This document shows, in pieces, positions 1 to 9,736 of a stretch of DNA of 54,400 nt. The notes beneath the pieces were generated by a model. That model made no database searches and was not told the DNA's origin. It saw only the letters and a list, made by a program, of their open reading frames with translations. A program made the position numbers and the translations under genes. Location of the stretch: contig NZ_RCWC01000040.1 of assembly GCF_018448935.1 (NCBI RefSeq), forward strand, positions 1 to 54,400, written 5' to 3'. Each line of letters begins with the position of its first letter. The stretch's first letter is position 1. The DNA is from Photorhabdus noenieputensis (GTDB lineage Bacteria; Pseudomonadota; Gammaproteobacteria; Enterobacterales; Enterobacteriaceae).

Positions 1-2
1 AC

Positions 3-122
3 CGCAGTCAACTCGGTTTTTTATTGGAAATCGTCGCTGGCCTAATTGCTTATACATTCCAACCTAAAAAACCGAGCTTGAATTTACGGGATTGTGATAT
101 CGCTATTTTTAAACGAAGCTGA
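3..122 (+). mobile_element. 3' end of an IS982-type transposase gene (partial)
   Basis: The frame is open from the window edge to a TGA at 120-122. It encodes about 39 residues including GLIAYTFQPKKPSLNL, which resembles the C-terminus of IS982-family transposases (typically GL.AY..xPKKPSLN). The rest of the gene lies outside the window. The element ends immediately before an MFS transporter fragment that has lost its N-terminal half, so insertion of this element probably broke that gene. The family call rests on a short C-terminal match and is moderately sure. Confidence 0.55.
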
Positions 123-127
123 GGTTA

Positions 128-553
128 GTTATTGTCAACTCATTGACAATTATCACTTTGCAAGTCCCAATTTTAATTTTATTAAGAAATTTTACACCAA
201 GAATAAAAATATTAATTGGTATCGTGTTAATTGCCATAGCTCAAATCATTTTTGCATTCTCACCTATTAATACAGTTTATTATCTCTGTGTCGCAACTGT
301 CATTCTGAGTTTTGGGGAAATAATTGCCATACCTACGTTTAATGTCGAAGTTGATAGGCTCACCCCTCACCATTTAAGAGGAGCTTTTTTTGGTGCTTCC
401 AATATGTCAAGTATCGGAGCAGCTTTAGCACCTATTTACGGAGGGATCATGCTTGATTTATTTAATGCTACTCTGCTGTTTTCATTATTATCCCTAATTA
501 GCTTGATAACTCTATTGATTTATTATACTTTTTTAATCAAAAAAAATAATTAA
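128..553 (+). pseudogene. MFS transporter, C-terminal half only
   Basis: This open frame of about 140 residues encodes strongly hydrophobic helices in the pattern of the second half of a major facilitator superfamily transporter: a first helix, a short loop with RNFTPRIK, two more helices, a polar loop (EVDRLTPHHLRGAFFGAS) and a final helix pair ending in lysines and asparagines. The only start is a TTG at 143, and the frame continues upstream of it to about 113, where it runs into the IS982-type end. A normal MFS protein has about 400 residues, so the N-terminal six helices are missing. It is most likely a non-functional remnant, and the substrate cannot be inferred. Confidence 0.6.
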
Positions 554-563
554 TGGTGGATGT

Positions 564-757
564 ATGAATTGCAATTTTGATGTTGTATTCGATCGTTCTG
601 TTTTTTCATCCACTCAATGGATATACCCTCAAGACCCACTGTATACCGATAACAAGCCAACACCATTATGGGTAGTAGCTTATCAACATTAAATGCGATT
701 ACAGACTGGCCAAAAAACAGGTATGACTGGACAATTGAACCTGACTGGATTGTTCAG
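564..757 (+). pseudogene. remnant of a MalY/PatB-type C-S lyase (aminotransferase fold)
   Basis: An ATG frame at 564-692 encodes 42 residues starting MNCNFDVVFDRS and containing NKPTPLWV. This matches the N-terminus of MalY/PatB cystathionine beta-lyase-like PLP enzymes, which read FD..idR..s.KW..p..LPLWVADMDF. The match stops after PLWV. A second frame (668 onward) contains RYDWTIEPDWIVQ at 719-757, which matches the family's RHGW.I.PEWIV segment normally found some 80 residues later. The gene has therefore lost internal sequence and frame and is a decayed fragment. It lies just upstream of the convergent yhiN gene. Confidence 0.5.
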
Positions 758-833
758 ATCACACATATGGTTGCCAGTAAGAACATGAGGCAAATCGCTC
801 TTACGGGCAAATTTTATTGTCTCTCTGCACCAG

Positions 834-2018
834 TCACAATGCCTGAGCACATGCCCAAGCGGAGCTCCATGCCCACTGGAAGTTATAGCCACCAAGCCAG
901 CCGGTGACGTCTACTACTTCGCCAATAAAATAGAGTCCTTTTACTTGGTTAGCTTCCATCGTTTTGGATGAAAGCTGGTGAGTATCAATACCTCCCATCG
1001 TCACTTCGGCGGTGCGATAGCCCTCCGTACCGTTGGGTTGTACCCGCCATGATTGGAGGTTAGCGGCCAACTGTTTTTGCTGATTTGGGTTCAGTTGTTT
1101 AAGAGCAATATCTGGGATTTGGCCGAGTGTTTGCAGGCTCTCTGTCAGCCGCTTTGGTAATAATTTTGCCAAAGCATTTTTTACGCTTTGGTTTGGGTGA
1201 GAACTCTGTTCCTGCTCCAGAAAAGCTTCCAAATCACTATCTGGAAGTAAGTTAATACTTACAAACTCTCCTGGTTGCCAGTAACTGGAAATTTGTAAAA
1301 TTGCTGGGCCAGAAAGTCCTCGGTGGGTAAACAGAATATTTTCTTTGAACAGAGTACCGTTTTCGGCGGTGACAATAGCGGGAACGGATACACCAGAGAG
1401 CACATGAAGTTGCTCCAGTAGCGGTTTATGCAGAGTAAACGGTACAAGGGCGGCGCGGGTTGGCAAAACTTTCAAGCCAAACTGTTCTGCAATCCGATAA
1501 CCAAAAGGAGTTGCTCCAAGACCAGGCATAGATAATCCACCGGAAGCGATAACAAGTGAGCGTGTACTTACTTCTTTTCCGTTAACGATGATAACGAAAC
1601 CCTGCCCATTTTTTTCTACCTGGCTAACTTCACTGCGCAGGCGAATAGTAACCTGACCGGTTTCACACTCTTTCAGCAACATATCAACTATCTGTTGGGC
1701 GGAATCATCACAGAAAAGCTGCCCCAGTGTTTTTTCATGGTAAGCAATGCCATGACGTTGAACCAGTTCGATAAAATCCCATTGTGTATAACGGGCCAGA
1801 GCAGACTTGCAAAAATGAGGGTTAGTAGAAAGATAAGCTGATGGTTCTGTGTACATATTAGTGAAGTTGCAACTCCCACCACCGGACATCAAAATCTTAC
1901 GCCCGGCTTTTTTACCGTTATCCAGAACAAGTATCCGTAAACCGAGCTGTCCCGCCTGAGCTGCACAGAACAAACCCGCTGCACCGGCACCAATAATCAC
2001 TGCATCAAATTTTTCCAC
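834..2018 (-). CDS. yhiN: YhiN family FAD/NAD(P)-binding oxidoreductase
   Basis: The protein has 394 residues from a GTG start at 2018, close to the E. coli YhiN length of about 400. A longer frame from 2075 adds 19 residues that look unlike the family; the GTG start puts EKFDAVIIGAGAAGLFCAAQ at the N-terminus as in E. coli, with a weak AAGAGAA ribosome site upstream. The GxGxxG dinucleotide-binding motif is at the N-terminus, followed by GRKILMSGGGSCNFTN and the C-terminal GLYFIGEVVDVTGWLGGYN flavoprotein motif, all typical of the HI0933 family. The exact substrate is unknown; it is a predicted cytosolic flavoprotein. It is convergent with the MalY-like remnant and divergent from pitA. The C-terminus is several residues shorter than in E. 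coli, possibly because the adjoining sequence has decayed. Confidence 0.9.
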   Translation of the reverse strand: MEKFDAVIIGAGAAGLFCAAQAGQLGLRILVLDNGKKAGRKILMSGGGSCNFTNMYTEPSAYLSTNPHFCKSALARYTQWDFIELVQRHGIAYHEKTLGQLFCDDSAQQIVDMLLKECETGQVTIRLRSEVSQVEKNGQGFVIIVNGKEVSTRSLVIASGGLSMPGLGATPFGYRIAEQFGLKVLPTRAALVPFTLHKPLLEQLHVLSGVSVPAIVTAENGTLFKENILFTHRGLSGPAILQISSYWQPGEFVSINLLPDSDLEAFLEQEQSSHPNQSVKNALAKLLPKRLTESLQTLGQIPDIALKQLNPNQQKQLAANLQSWRVQPNGTEGYRTAEVTMGGIDTHQLSSKTMEANQVKGLYFIGEVVDVTGWLGGYNFQWAWSSAWACAQAL

Positions 2019-2288
2019 TGTTTTTCTCTTTATGACCAAATAATTTAGTGGGGAATTGCCCCTAATATGTTGCATTTTTGATAAGTTTGTGGGGGAAAAA
2101 GCCCCTTATAACTTAAAATTGTCAATTTTTTAAAAGATATGTAATTTAATGATATATAAGGAGTATTCCTATTTCTTATTGTTATCTAGTTGTCATGAAA
2201 TCAAAAAAAGTTCATATTTCACTTCCCCCGCTAGCATTTGTCACTGATAATGCGCCGCGTTCATGTCCAACTAACTGGCTTAACGTTT

Positions 2289-3779
2289 ATGCTACATCTT
2301 TTTACTGGCCTGGATTTTCACACCAGCCTAATGTTAGTACTGGCACTACTGTTTGTGCTATTTTATGAAGCCATTAATGGCTTTCATGATACCGCGAATG
2401 CGGTAGCAACAGTTATTTATACCCGTGCTATGCGAGCACAGTTCGCCGTCGTGATGGCTGGGGTATTTAACTTCTTTGGTGTTCTTCTTGGTGGATTAAG
2501 TGTCGCTTACGCGATTGTACATTTGCTTCCAACCGATCTTCTTCTCAATGTCAGTTCTGCTCATGGCCTTGCTATGGTGTTTTCCATGTTGCTGGCTGCG
2601 ATTGTCTGGAACCTTGGGACTTGGTATTTCGGTTTACCTGCATCCAGTTCTCATACCCTGATTGGTTCTATCATTGGTATCGGTTTGACCAATGCCATCG
2701 TAACCGGTTCTTCTGTGGTTGATGCGTTGAATGTGCCGAAGATGATACAGATTTTCCTGTCGTTGATCCTCTCTCCTTTAATCGGGTTGATCATCGCCGG
2801 GGCAATTGTGTTTCTGTTGCGCCGTTACTGGAGTAGTACCAAGAAGCGTAAGCGTATTCATCTGACTCCCGCTGAACGTGAAAAGAAGGATGGTAAGCGT
2901 AAGCCCCCTTTCTGGACACGTACAGCGCTGATTTTGTCTGCGGTAGGCGTAAGCTTCTCTCATGGGGCGAATGATGGTCAGAAGGGTATCGGTTTGATTA
3001 TGTTGGTGCTAATTGGTGTAGCTCCAGCGGGATTTGTCGTAAATATGAATGCCAATGGCTATGACATTGCCCGTACCTACGACGCCATTACTCACCTGCA
3101 ACAATATTATCGGCAGCATGGTTCAGCGTTATCCCATGCAATTGAGCTGGCACCATCAATTGCTGTTTCGGAAGATGAACCGGAAGGGCGATTCCATTGT
3201 GATATTACGCGTGCTGTTGTTGTTCTTAATCAGACAGAAAGCTTATTAAAAGGCATTCAGAGCTACAGTGAGCTGAATGCTGAACAGCGTAACAATATGC
3301 GCCGTATGTTGATGTGTATTGCTGATACGGCGGAGTCTCTGGCTAAACTGCCGGAAACCCGTGCGGAAGATGCCCGTTTCCTGAATAAATTGCGGAAAGA
3401 CTTATTACACACCGTTGAGTATGCACCTGTCTGGATTATCATTGCGGTCGCACTGGCTCTGTCTTTGGGAACTCTGGTTGGCTGGAAACGTGTTGCTGTC
3501 ACTATTGGTGAGAAGATTGGCAAAAAAGGTATGACCTACGCGCAGGGTGTTTCAGCTCAGATGACGGCTGCTGTTTCAATTGGTGTTGCGAGTTATACCG
3601 GCATGCCGGTCTCTACGACGCAGGTGCTTTCTTCCGCGGTGGCTGGAACGATGTTGGTCGATGGTGGCGGAGTTCAAGGTAAAACCATCCAGAATATCAT
3701 GCTGGCTTGGATACTGACGTTGCCGGTTTCAATCGGGTTGTCCGGTACGCTTTACTGGTTCGCTTTGAAACTAATTTAA
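2289..3779 (+). CDS. pitA: low-affinity inorganic phosphate transporter PitA
   Basis: The 496-residue integral membrane protein is near-colinear with E. coli PitA (499 residues). It moves phosphate as a neutral metal-phosphate complex in symport with protons. The two PiT signature regions are visible: [19 protein letters not shown] near the N-terminus, and [15 protein letters not shown] around residue 232, with the C-terminal [10 protein letters not shown] segment. The start at 2289 (MLHLFTGLD) is chosen because it matches the family; an upstream in-frame start at 2238 would add 17 unrelated residues. The hydrophilic central loop (about residues 270-385) is the part most diverged from E. coli. 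A strong hairpin terminator follows. The gene is divergent from yhiN and convergent with uspB. Confidence 0.95.
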   Translation: MLHLFTGLDFHTSLMLVLALLFVLFYEAINGFHDTANAVATVIYTRAMRAQFAVVMAGVFNFFGVLLGGLSVAYAIVHLLPTDLLLNVSSAHGLAMVFSMLLAAIVWNLGTWYFGLPASSSHTLIGSIIGIGLTNAIVTGSSVVDALNVPKMIQIFLSLILSPLIGLIIAGAIVFLLRRYWSSTKKRKRIHLTPAEREKKDGKRKPPFWTRTALILSAVGVSFSHGANDGQKGIGLIMLVLIGVAPAGFVVNMNANGYDIARTYDAITHLQQYYRQHGSALSHAIELAPSIAVSEDEPEGRFHCDITRAVVVLNQTESLLKGIQSYSELNAEQRNNMRRMLMCIADTAESLAKLPETRAEDARFLNKLRKDLLHTVEYAPVWIIIAVALALSLGTLVGWKRVAVTIGEKIGKKGMTYAQGVSAQMTAAVSIGVASYTGMPVSTTQVLSSAVAGTMLVDGGGVQGKTIQNIMLAWILTLPVSIGLSGTLYWFALKLI

Positions 3780-3799
3780 TGATTTTAATGGATAATTTG

Positions 3800-3836
3800 A
3801 AGGCGGTATGGGTCAACTATACCGCCTTTTTCTTTA
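3800..3836 (+). terminator. rho-independent terminator of pitA
   Basis: A 10-bp stem (AAGGCGGTAT paired with ATACCGCCTT) with a 9-nt loop is followed by a T-rich tract. It sits 20 bases after the pitA stop and abuts the end of uspB on the other strand. Confidence 0.85.
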
Positions 3837-4169
3837 ATACCAAATCAATATAGAAATCAGGCAAATAACAACTAGTCCACTCAATGCACTGGTCAAAATA
3901 AATTGTCTTCTCAACCTTTCACAACGAAGAACAACTTCTGGATCATGATGATCAAGGTAACGTTGTGAATTGATATAGTTCACTAGCCGTATTTGCTTAT
4001 TAAGTTGCCCATGAGTAGTGAAAAAGCCGTTACCGTCTACTGATTGATAAAGCAAGGGATCAGACTGACGAAGAATGGACAGCAATGCTCGTAGTGAAGA
4101 GAAGTAGCGCATCATATTGATAATGCAGACAAGACACAGGGCCCAAAACAGTGCGATTGTACTGAACAT
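3834..4169 (-). CDS. uspB: universal stress protein B
   Basis: The protein has 111 residues, the same length as E. coli UspB, and begins [19 protein letters not shown]. It has an N-terminal and a C-terminal transmembrane segment flanking a polar central region with [11 protein letters not shown] and the basic [15 protein letters not shown]. The start at 4169 is set by a perfect AAGGAGG ribosome site 7 bases upstream; an upstream in-frame extension to 4337 has no family support. UspB is an inner-membrane stationary-phase protein (RpoS-dependent in E. coli) of unclear biochemical role. It is divergent from uspA, the same arrangement as in E. coli. Confidence 0.92.
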   Translation of the reverse strand: MFSTIALFWALCLVCIINMMRYFSSLRALLSILRQSDPLLYQSVDGNGFFTTHGQLNKQIRLVNYINSQRYLDHHDPEVVLRCERLRRQFILTSALSGLVVICLISILIWY

Positions 4170-4634
4170 AATCCCCTCCTTAGAATGGTTAGCCAGAGCT
4201 GTCACAAAAAAGAAAAAATCAAAATTGCAGGTGGTAACACCTTTATATTTATTGTAGGAAAGATAGCCAGATAGTACAAAAAACCTGTTCTGTGTAAGTT
4301 GGGACAAAACGAGCAGAAAAACGTCATAAACACTCATCTAGTCAGTTCTATCCAACCATGCAACCCCAGAGAGATTGGTTAGCTGTTCACGTAAATATAT
4401 TGGGTATCAAGAAAGGCCATAAATTCAGAGTAGGATTTTGTTATTCATCAAGTGGCAGGGAGAGCAATTGTGGTATATGTTGTTTGTTTGGTGGATGTTC
4501 TTTGTTCAGTCGCTAAATACGATAAGCTGTGATCGAAACCGTATTTGAAGAACATTCTTAGTAGTAATAAACACAGGATAGTGGCAATTTGCCCTGCCAA
4601 CTCACTAACTCGGCATTATGGAAGGAGTTCGCTT
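4170..4634. other. divergent intergenic region between uspB and uspA
   Basis: This 465-base non-coding region should hold the promoters of both stress genes. I see only the two ribosome sites at its edges (AAGGAGG for uspB, GGAAGGAG for uspA) and no repeat, RNA gene or convincing operator. The frames open within it have no protein-like composition. Confidence 0.5.
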
Positions 4635-5066
4635 ATGGCTTACAAACATATTCTTGTTGCGGTTGATTTATCCCCGGAAAGTCAGGTTTTGGTGAGAAAA
4701 GCTGTTTCTATGGCTAAACCAGACAATGCCAAAGTTTCCCTGATCCATGTTGATGTTAACTATTCCGATCTCTATACCGGTTTGATTGATGTTAATCTCG
4801 GTGATATGCAGCAACGTATTTCTGACGAGACCCGCAGTGCGCTGAAAGCTCTCTCCGCAGATTCAGACTATGACATTCAGGAGACCCTGAGTGGTAGCGG
4901 TGATCTGGGGCAAGTACTCGTTGATGCAATTAAGAAATATGGCATAGATATGGTTGTTTGTGGTCATCATCAGGATTTCTGGAGCAAATTGATGTCTTCT
5001 GCTCGTCAGTTAATTAACACGGTTCATGTTGATATGCTGATTGTTCCTCTGCGTGATGATGAATGA
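4635..5066 (+). CDS. uspA: universal stress protein A
   Basis: This 143-residue UspA-domain protein starts [19 protein letters not shown]. It ends with the conserved DMLIVPLR strand, and [12 protein letters not shown] precedes it. The ATG at 4635 follows a strong GGAAGGAG ribosome site. It is a cytosolic dimer induced by growth arrest. In E. coli UspA lacks the G-2x-G-9x-G(S/T) ATP-binding motif, and here the corresponding region ([13 protein letters not shown]) also lacks it, so it should be of the non-ATP-binding type. It is followed by its own terminator and then gdhA. Confidence 0.95.
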   Translation: MAYKHILVAVDLSPESQVLVRKAVSMAKPDNAKVSLIHVDVNYSDLYTGLIDVNLGDMQQRISDETRSALKALSADSDYDIQETLSGSGDLGQVLVDAIKKYGIDMVVCGHHQDFWSKLMSSARQLINTVHVDMLIVPLRDDE

Positions 5067-5090
5067 CAACAGATTGAAAAGTTATTCGAT

Positions 5091-5120
5091 AAAATCGCCT
5101 GCTTATGCAGGCGTTTTTTT
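5091..5120 (+). terminator. rho-independent terminator of uspA
   Basis: A 7-bp GC-rich stem (CGCCTGC with GCAGGCG, loop TTAT) is followed by seven T residues, 25-50 bases after the uspA stop. Confidence 0.85.
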
Positions 5121-5326
5121 GGGTGAAATGGAGTGCTATTTGGTTTACGTCCGGTGCAATCAAGAAATTTTTTTTACCTTTCTGCGAAAAAACTTCTTGA
5201 AAGATGAATATAGAACAGTGATATATTCAAAGGGCAAACACAACTTACCTCACATTTTCGACAAAAATAATTATTAGAAAATGACTGGGGTCCATCACAA
5301 CCGAAGTAGAAATAAGGAATAACTAA

Positions 5327-6670
5327 ATGAGCTGTTTACTATCTTTGTCTTCATTTCTTGGATCGATTCAACGCAGGGATGAATATCAACCAGAATATCT
5401 CCAGGCTGTTCGGGAAGTATTCACCTCTCTTTGGCCGTTTCTTGAACAAAACCCGAAATACCGTGAACATAGCCTACTGGAGCGTATGGTGGAGCCAGAA
5501 AGGGTTATCCAGTTTCGGGTTTGTTGGGTAGACGATCAGGGTAAAGTTCAGGTAAACCGTGCGTGGCGAGTGCAGTTCAACTCAGCTATTGGGCCATATA
5601 AAGGTGGTATGCGTTTTCATCCATCGGTGAACCTCTCTATTCTGAAATTCCTGGGCTTTGAACAAACCTTGAAAAATGCACTGACAACCTTACCAATGGG
5701 TGGTGGTAAAGGAGGTTCAGATTTTGATCCTAAAGGAAAAAGCCAGGGCGAAATTATGCGTTTTTGTCAGGCATTAATGACAGAATTGTACCGCCATTTG
5801 GGGCCAGATACTGATGTTCCAGCAGGTGATATTGGTGTGGGTGGTCGTGAAGTGGCTTTCATGTCAGGGATGATGAAAAAGCTTTCTAATAACACGGCTT
5901 GTGTATTTACTGGCAAAGGTCTCTCTTTTGGCGGTAGTTTGATTCGCCCGGAAGCGACTGGTTATGGTCTGGTCTATTTCGTCAATGCCATGTTGAAACG
6001 TCATGGCATGGGTTTTGAAGGTATGCGCGTATCGGTTTCCGGTGCTGGTAATGTCGCGCAATATACGATTGAAAAATGCATGGCATTGGGAGCGAAAGTG
6101 GTGACTGCTTCGGATTCCGGCGGTACCTTAGTCGATGAGGATGGGTTCACACCGGAGAAGCTGGCTCATTTTGAAGAGATAAAAAACCAACGCTATGGCC
6201 GAGTGGAAGAATATGCCAGAGAGCGGGGGCTGACTTTCTTGAAAGGGTTACAACCGTGGTCTGTGCCGGTTGATATCGCTTTGCCATGTGCCACCCAGAA
6301 TGAGCTGGATTTGGATGCGGCTAAAGTCCTTATCAAGAATGGCGTTAAAGCTGTTGCTGAGGGGGCGAATATGCCAGCAACGATTTCAGCGACGGAAGCC
6401 TTTATTGAAGCAGGTGTGCTATTTGCACCAGGTAAAGCAGCCAATGCTGGTGGTGTGGCAACATCTGGTCTGGAAATGGCACAAAATGCGGCCCGTTTAG
6501 GCTGGAAGGCTGAAAAAGTGGATGCGCGTTTGCACCACATCATGCTAGATATTCACCACGCTTGTGTTGAGTATGGTGGCGAGGGCAAACAGATCAATTA
6601 TGTTCAGGGGGCGAATATTGCTGGATTTGTAAAAGTTGCCGACGCTATGCTTGCTCAAGGTATTCTGTAG
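5327..6670 (+). CDS. gdhA: NADP-specific glutamate dehydrogenase
   Basis: The protein has 447 residues, the same as E. coli GdhA, and is collinear with it. It catalyses reductive amination of 2-oxoglutarate with ammonium and NADPH to glutamate in the cytosol. The substrate-binding KGGMRFHPSV and LPMGGGKGGSDFDPKG motifs contain the catalytic lysines. The Rossmann region carries SGAGNVAQY, and the C-terminal half has PCATQNELD and EGANMPATISA. Only the first 15 residues differ noticeably from E. coli. An AAGGAAT ribosome site precedes the ATG. It is monocistronic, bounded by the uspA terminator and its own terminator. Confidence 0.96.
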   Translation: MSCLLSLSSFLGSIQRRDEYQPEYLQAVREVFTSLWPFLEQNPKYREHSLLERMVEPERVIQFRVCWVDDQGKVQVNRAWRVQFNSAIGPYKGGMRFHPSVNLSILKFLGFEQTLKNALTTLPMGGGKGGSDFDPKGKSQGEIMRFCQALMTELYRHLGPDTDVPAGDIGVGGREVAFMSGMMKKLSNNTACVFTGKGLSFGGSLIRPEATGYGLVYFVNAMLKRHGMGFEGMRVSVSGAGNVAQYTIEKCMALGAKVVTASDSGGTLVDEDGFTPEKLAHFEEIKNQRYGRVEEYARERGLTFLKGLQPWSVPVDIALPCATQNELDLDAAKVLIKNGVKAVAEGANMPATISATEAFIEAGVLFAPGKAANAGGVATSGLEMAQNAARLGWKAEKVDARLHHIMLDIHHACVEYGGEGKQINYVQGANIAGFVKVADAMLAQGIL

Positions 6671-6680
6671 GTTAAAAGAT

Positions 6681-6710
6681 ATCAGCCGCAATATACGGCT
6701 GATTTTTTTA
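6681..6710 (+). terminator. rho-independent terminator of gdhA
   Basis: An 8-bp stem (ATCAGCCG with CGGCTGAT, 7-base loop) is followed by a T7 run. It overlaps the last codon of the convergent rsmJ gene. Confidence 0.85.
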
Positions 6711-7451
6711 ACAAGGATAAATGTCAAAACGGTGATTTTTCGTGGTGATAGCCGCTGATGCAGCGACTCCAGCTAAGGGTTCTGCATAATCTGGCCGCTT
6801 TACCACGACGCGGCGTTTTGCCAAAGCGCGTGCGGGGGCTAGCAAATTATCAGCGTCTTCATCAGCGCCAACCAGAGATTGGAACACTCGCATCTCTTTT
6901 TTCACCAGTGCACTTTTCTGCTTATGTGGATACATAGGATCAAGATAAACGACATCGGGCTGCGGCGTAATATCGGCCAGCGCTGTAATGCTGGAGACAT
7001 GGAGCAGCGTCATGCGCTCTTGCAACCAGCCACCAATTTCTTCATCCTGATAACCCCGTTGTAGTCCATCATCCAGCAATGCCGCGACTACCGGATGGCG
7101 TTCCAGCATTCTTACATGACAACCCAGTGATGCCAGCACAAAGGCATCGCGCCCCAGTCCGGCGGTAGCATCCACGACTGTCGGCAGATAATCTTTTTTG
7201 ATCCCTATGGCCTTAGCGACTGCTTCGCCGCGTCCGCCGCCAAAGCGGCGACGATGTGCCATTGTACCTGATACAAAATCGACATAGATGCCGCCTAACT
7301 TTGGCTCATCCCGTTTGCGAAGTTCAAGGCGTTGAGGGGTAAGGACCAACGCCATAATCGCGCTTTCGTCATGGACCAACCCCCAGCGCTCCGCAAGTTG
7401 AGATAAGGCGCTGTTATCAGCGCCTTGTTCACAGATTAAACAGATTCCCAC
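6708..7451 (-). CDS. rsmJ: 16S rRNA (guanine-1516-N2)-methyltransferase RsmJ
   Basis: This 247-residue protein is collinear with E. coli RsmJ/YhiQ (250 residues), which methylates N2 of G1516 in 16S rRNA using S-adenosylmethionine. Recognisable parts are [20 protein letters not shown], the [15 protein letters not shown] segment, the SAM motif [20 protein letters not shown], the [10 protein letters not shown] motif and [12 protein letters not shown]. The start is a GTG at 7451, six bases after the prlC stop, so it is very probably co-transcribed with and translationally coupled to prlC, as in E. coli. The C-terminus lacks the last few residues of the E. coli protein. Confidence 0.94.
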   Translation of the reverse strand: MGICLICEQGADNSALSQLAERWGLVHDESAIMALVLTPQRLELRKRDEPKLGGIYVDFVSGTMAHRRRFGGGRGEAVAKAIGIKKDYLPTVVDATAGLGRDAFVLASLGCHVRMLERHPVVAALLDDGLQRGYQDEEIGGWLQERMTLLHVSSITALADITPQPDVVYLDPMYPHKQKSALVKKEMRVFQSLVGADEDADNLLAPARALAKRRVVVKRPDYAEPLAGVAASAAITTKNHRFDIYPC

Positions 7452-7457
7452 CTTAAA

Positions 7458-9500
7458 TTACCCTTTAATACCGGCCTTGCGCAGCATTGCATCCAGTTTT
7501 GGTTCACGGCCACGGAAGCGTTTGAACAGCTCCATTGGCTCTTCGGAACCACCACGGGACAGAATGTTATCAAGGAAAGATTGCCCGGTTTCGCGGTTAA
7601 AAATGCCTTCCTCTTCGAAACGGGAGTAAGCATCGGCTGCCAACACATCAGCCCACAGATAACTGTAGTAGCCAGCGGCATAACCGCCGGAGAAGATGTG
7701 GGTGAATGAATGTGGGAAACGGCCCCATTCAGGTGAAGGCACTACGGAGACCAATTTCTTCACTTCATTTAAGGTCTTCATGGTTTGAGCGCCTTTCTTT
7801 GGATCGTAGTTAACATGCAGACGGAAATCGAACTGACCAAACTCAAGTTGACGCAAGATCTTCATGGCAGCCTGATAGTTTTTGGCTGCTAACAGATTAT
7901 CCAACATGGCTTGTGGTAGAGGTTCTTTAGTCTCGTAGTGACCAGAGATGAATGCCAGTGCTTCTGGCTCCCAGCACCAGTTTTCCATGAATTGGCTTGG
8001 CATTTCGACCGCATCCCACGGTACGCCATTGGTACCGGAGACACCGGCAGTTTCAATCTTAGTCAGCATCAGGTGTAGACAGTGACCAAACTCGTGGAAC
8101 AGCGTATTGACTTCATTGTGGGTGAATAGCGCTGGTTTATTGCCAACGGGTTTGTTGAAGTTGCAGTTCAAATAAGCGACAGGTTTCTGCAGCTCGCCGT
8201 TGGAACGACGCATTTTGCTGATACACTCATCCATCCAGGCACCGCCACGTTTATTCTCGCGTGCGTACAGATCCATGTAGAAACTACCGTGCAGCTCATT
8301 GGTGTCATCGTACAGATCAAAGAAACGGACATCCGAATGCCAGGTTTCTACATCATGGCGTTCTTTGACCGTAATACCATAGATACGGCGAACAACTTCA
8401 AATAGCCCTTCAACAGCCTTTTGTTCAGGGAAATAAGGACGTAACTGCTCATCATTGATAGAGAACTCGTACTGTTTTTGTTTCTCGCCATAGTACGTCA
8501 TATCCCAAGCTTCCAGCTTGTGGGCGCAATGATGCCATTTAGCAAAACCTTTTAACTCATCTACTTCCTCTTCGCCCTGTGGGTGCGCACGTTTTGTCAA
8601 ATCATTCAGAAAATCCAATACTTCCTTAGGGGTTTTTGCCATCTTGGTTGCAAGGGATTGTTCTGCATAATTTTTGAAACCAAGCAATTGAGCTTGTTCG
8701 TGGCGTAGCGCAAGGATTTCGGCGATCACTTCGCTGTTATCCCATTTACCTGCATTTGGTCCCTGATCGGATGCGCGGGTATTGTAGGCGTGATAAATCT
8801 CCCGACGCAGTTCACGGTTATCTGCATAGGTGATAACCGGCTGGTAACTTGGTGCTTCTAAAGTCAGTAGCCAGCCTTTTTGTCCTTTAGCTTCTGCTTG
8901 AGCTTTAGCGGCGGCAATCGCGCTTTCAGGCAGACCAGCCAGATCTTTCACGTCAGTAATTAATTTGGTCCAGCCCATAGTGGCATCAAGCACATTATTA
9001 TTGAATTGCGAGCTTAAATCTGACAAACGTGCACTGATCTCGCCATAGCGTTTCTGTTTCTCTTCAGGCAGACCAATACCTGATAGTTTAAAATCACGCA
9101 GAGCATTCTCGACAACTTTGCGCTGAGGCACAGAGAGCTTCTCAAACTCAGCACTTTCACGTAATGACTTATAGGCTTGATATAGTCCTTTGTGTTGACC
9201 TAACCAGGTACTGAATTCAGACAGTAATGGCAAACTTTCTTCATAGACGGCGCGTAATTCTGGGCTGTTTTTAACCGAATTCAAATGATTGACGGGTGAC
9301 CATGCACGGGACTGTTTATCGTTTGCTTCGGCCAGTGGTTGACACAAATTATCCCAAGTAAAAACGGTATTCTCGGCCAATATTTTTTCGATGGTTTGGC
9401 GATAATTGGCAATGACTTCTTTTACAGCGGGAACAACATGTTCTGGTTTAATAGAAGAAAATTTGGGTAAACCTGATGGAACGAGTAACGGATTAGTCAT
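7458..9500 (-). CDS. prlC: oligopeptidase A
   Basis: The protein has 680 residues, exactly the E. coli OpdA/PrlC length. It is a cytosolic zinc metallopeptidase of family M3 that degrades short peptides, including cleaved signal peptides. The zinc-binding HEFGHCLH motif lies around residue 470, with the downstream EMPSQFMENW glutamate ligand segment. Near the C-terminus are IFSGGYAAGYYSYLWADVLAAD and SRGGSEEPMELFKRFRGREP, which close the active site in this family. The ATG at 9500 follows an AAAGGA ribosome site. It heads an operon with rsmJ. Confidence 0.96.
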   Translation of the reverse strand: MTNPLLVPSGLPKFSSIKPEHVVPAVKEVIANYRQTIEKILAENTVFTWDNLCQPLAEANDKQSRAWSPVNHLNSVKNSPELRAVYEESLPLLSEFSTWLGQHKGLYQAYKSLRESAEFEKLSVPQRKVVENALRDFKLSGIGLPEEKQKRYGEISARLSDLSSQFNNNVLDATMGWTKLITDVKDLAGLPESAIAAAKAQAEAKGQKGWLLTLEAPSYQPVITYADNRELRREIYHAYNTRASDQGPNAGKWDNSEVIAEILALRHEQAQLLGFKNYAEQSLATKMAKTPKEVLDFLNDLTKRAHPQGEEEVDELKGFAKWHHCAHKLEAWDMTYYGEKQKQYEFSINDEQLRPYFPEQKAVEGLFEVVRRIYGITVKERHDVETWHSDVRFFDLYDDTNELHGSFYMDLYARENKRGGAWMDECISKMRRSNGELQKPVAYLNCNFNKPVGNKPALFTHNEVNTLFHEFGHCLHLMLTKIETAGVSGTNGVPWDAVEMPSQFMENWCWEPEALAFISGHYETKEPLPQAMLDNLLAAKNYQAAMKILRQLEFGQFDFRLHVNYDPKKGAQTMKTLNEVKKLVSVVPSPEWGRFPHSFTHIFSGGYAAGYYSYLWADVLAADAYSRFEEEGIFNRETGQSFLDNILSRGGSEEPMELFKRFRGREPKLDAMLRKAGIKG

Positions 9501-9595
9501 ATAAAGCGTCCTTTTTATGTGTTGGATACATTGCTGAGCGGAGCAACCTTGTATCGTAATGGGTATCGGCTAATAAGATGTAGGTAAAATTCGAC

Positions 9596-9619
9596 AAACT
9601 CAACGCGAATGTTGAGTTT
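9596..9619. repeat. perfect inverted repeat upstream of prlC
   Basis: AAACTCAAC and GTTGAGTTT form a perfect 9-bp inverted repeat with a 6-base spacer. It lies about 95 bases upstream of the prlC start and 118 bases before selC. Neither strand has a T-tract after the stem, so it does not look like a terminator. It could be a protein-binding site; no known operator was recognised. Confidence 0.45.
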
Positions 9620-9736
9620 ATGAACAACAAAATTTAATGCTTTTTAGGAAATTGAGAATGATTTCAGCAAACGGATTCAGAAGCCAGATAATATGCGCTA
9701 TGATTAGCTCCTTTTCATAATTCTTTGTATTTATAT

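Noticed and set aside
3834-4337. Longer 167-residue reading of uspB
   Set aside because: The AAGGAGG ribosome site and E. coli alignment place the start at 4169.
5041-5277. 78-codon frame after uspA
   Set aside because: It covers the uspA terminator and AT-rich spacer and has no protein-like features.
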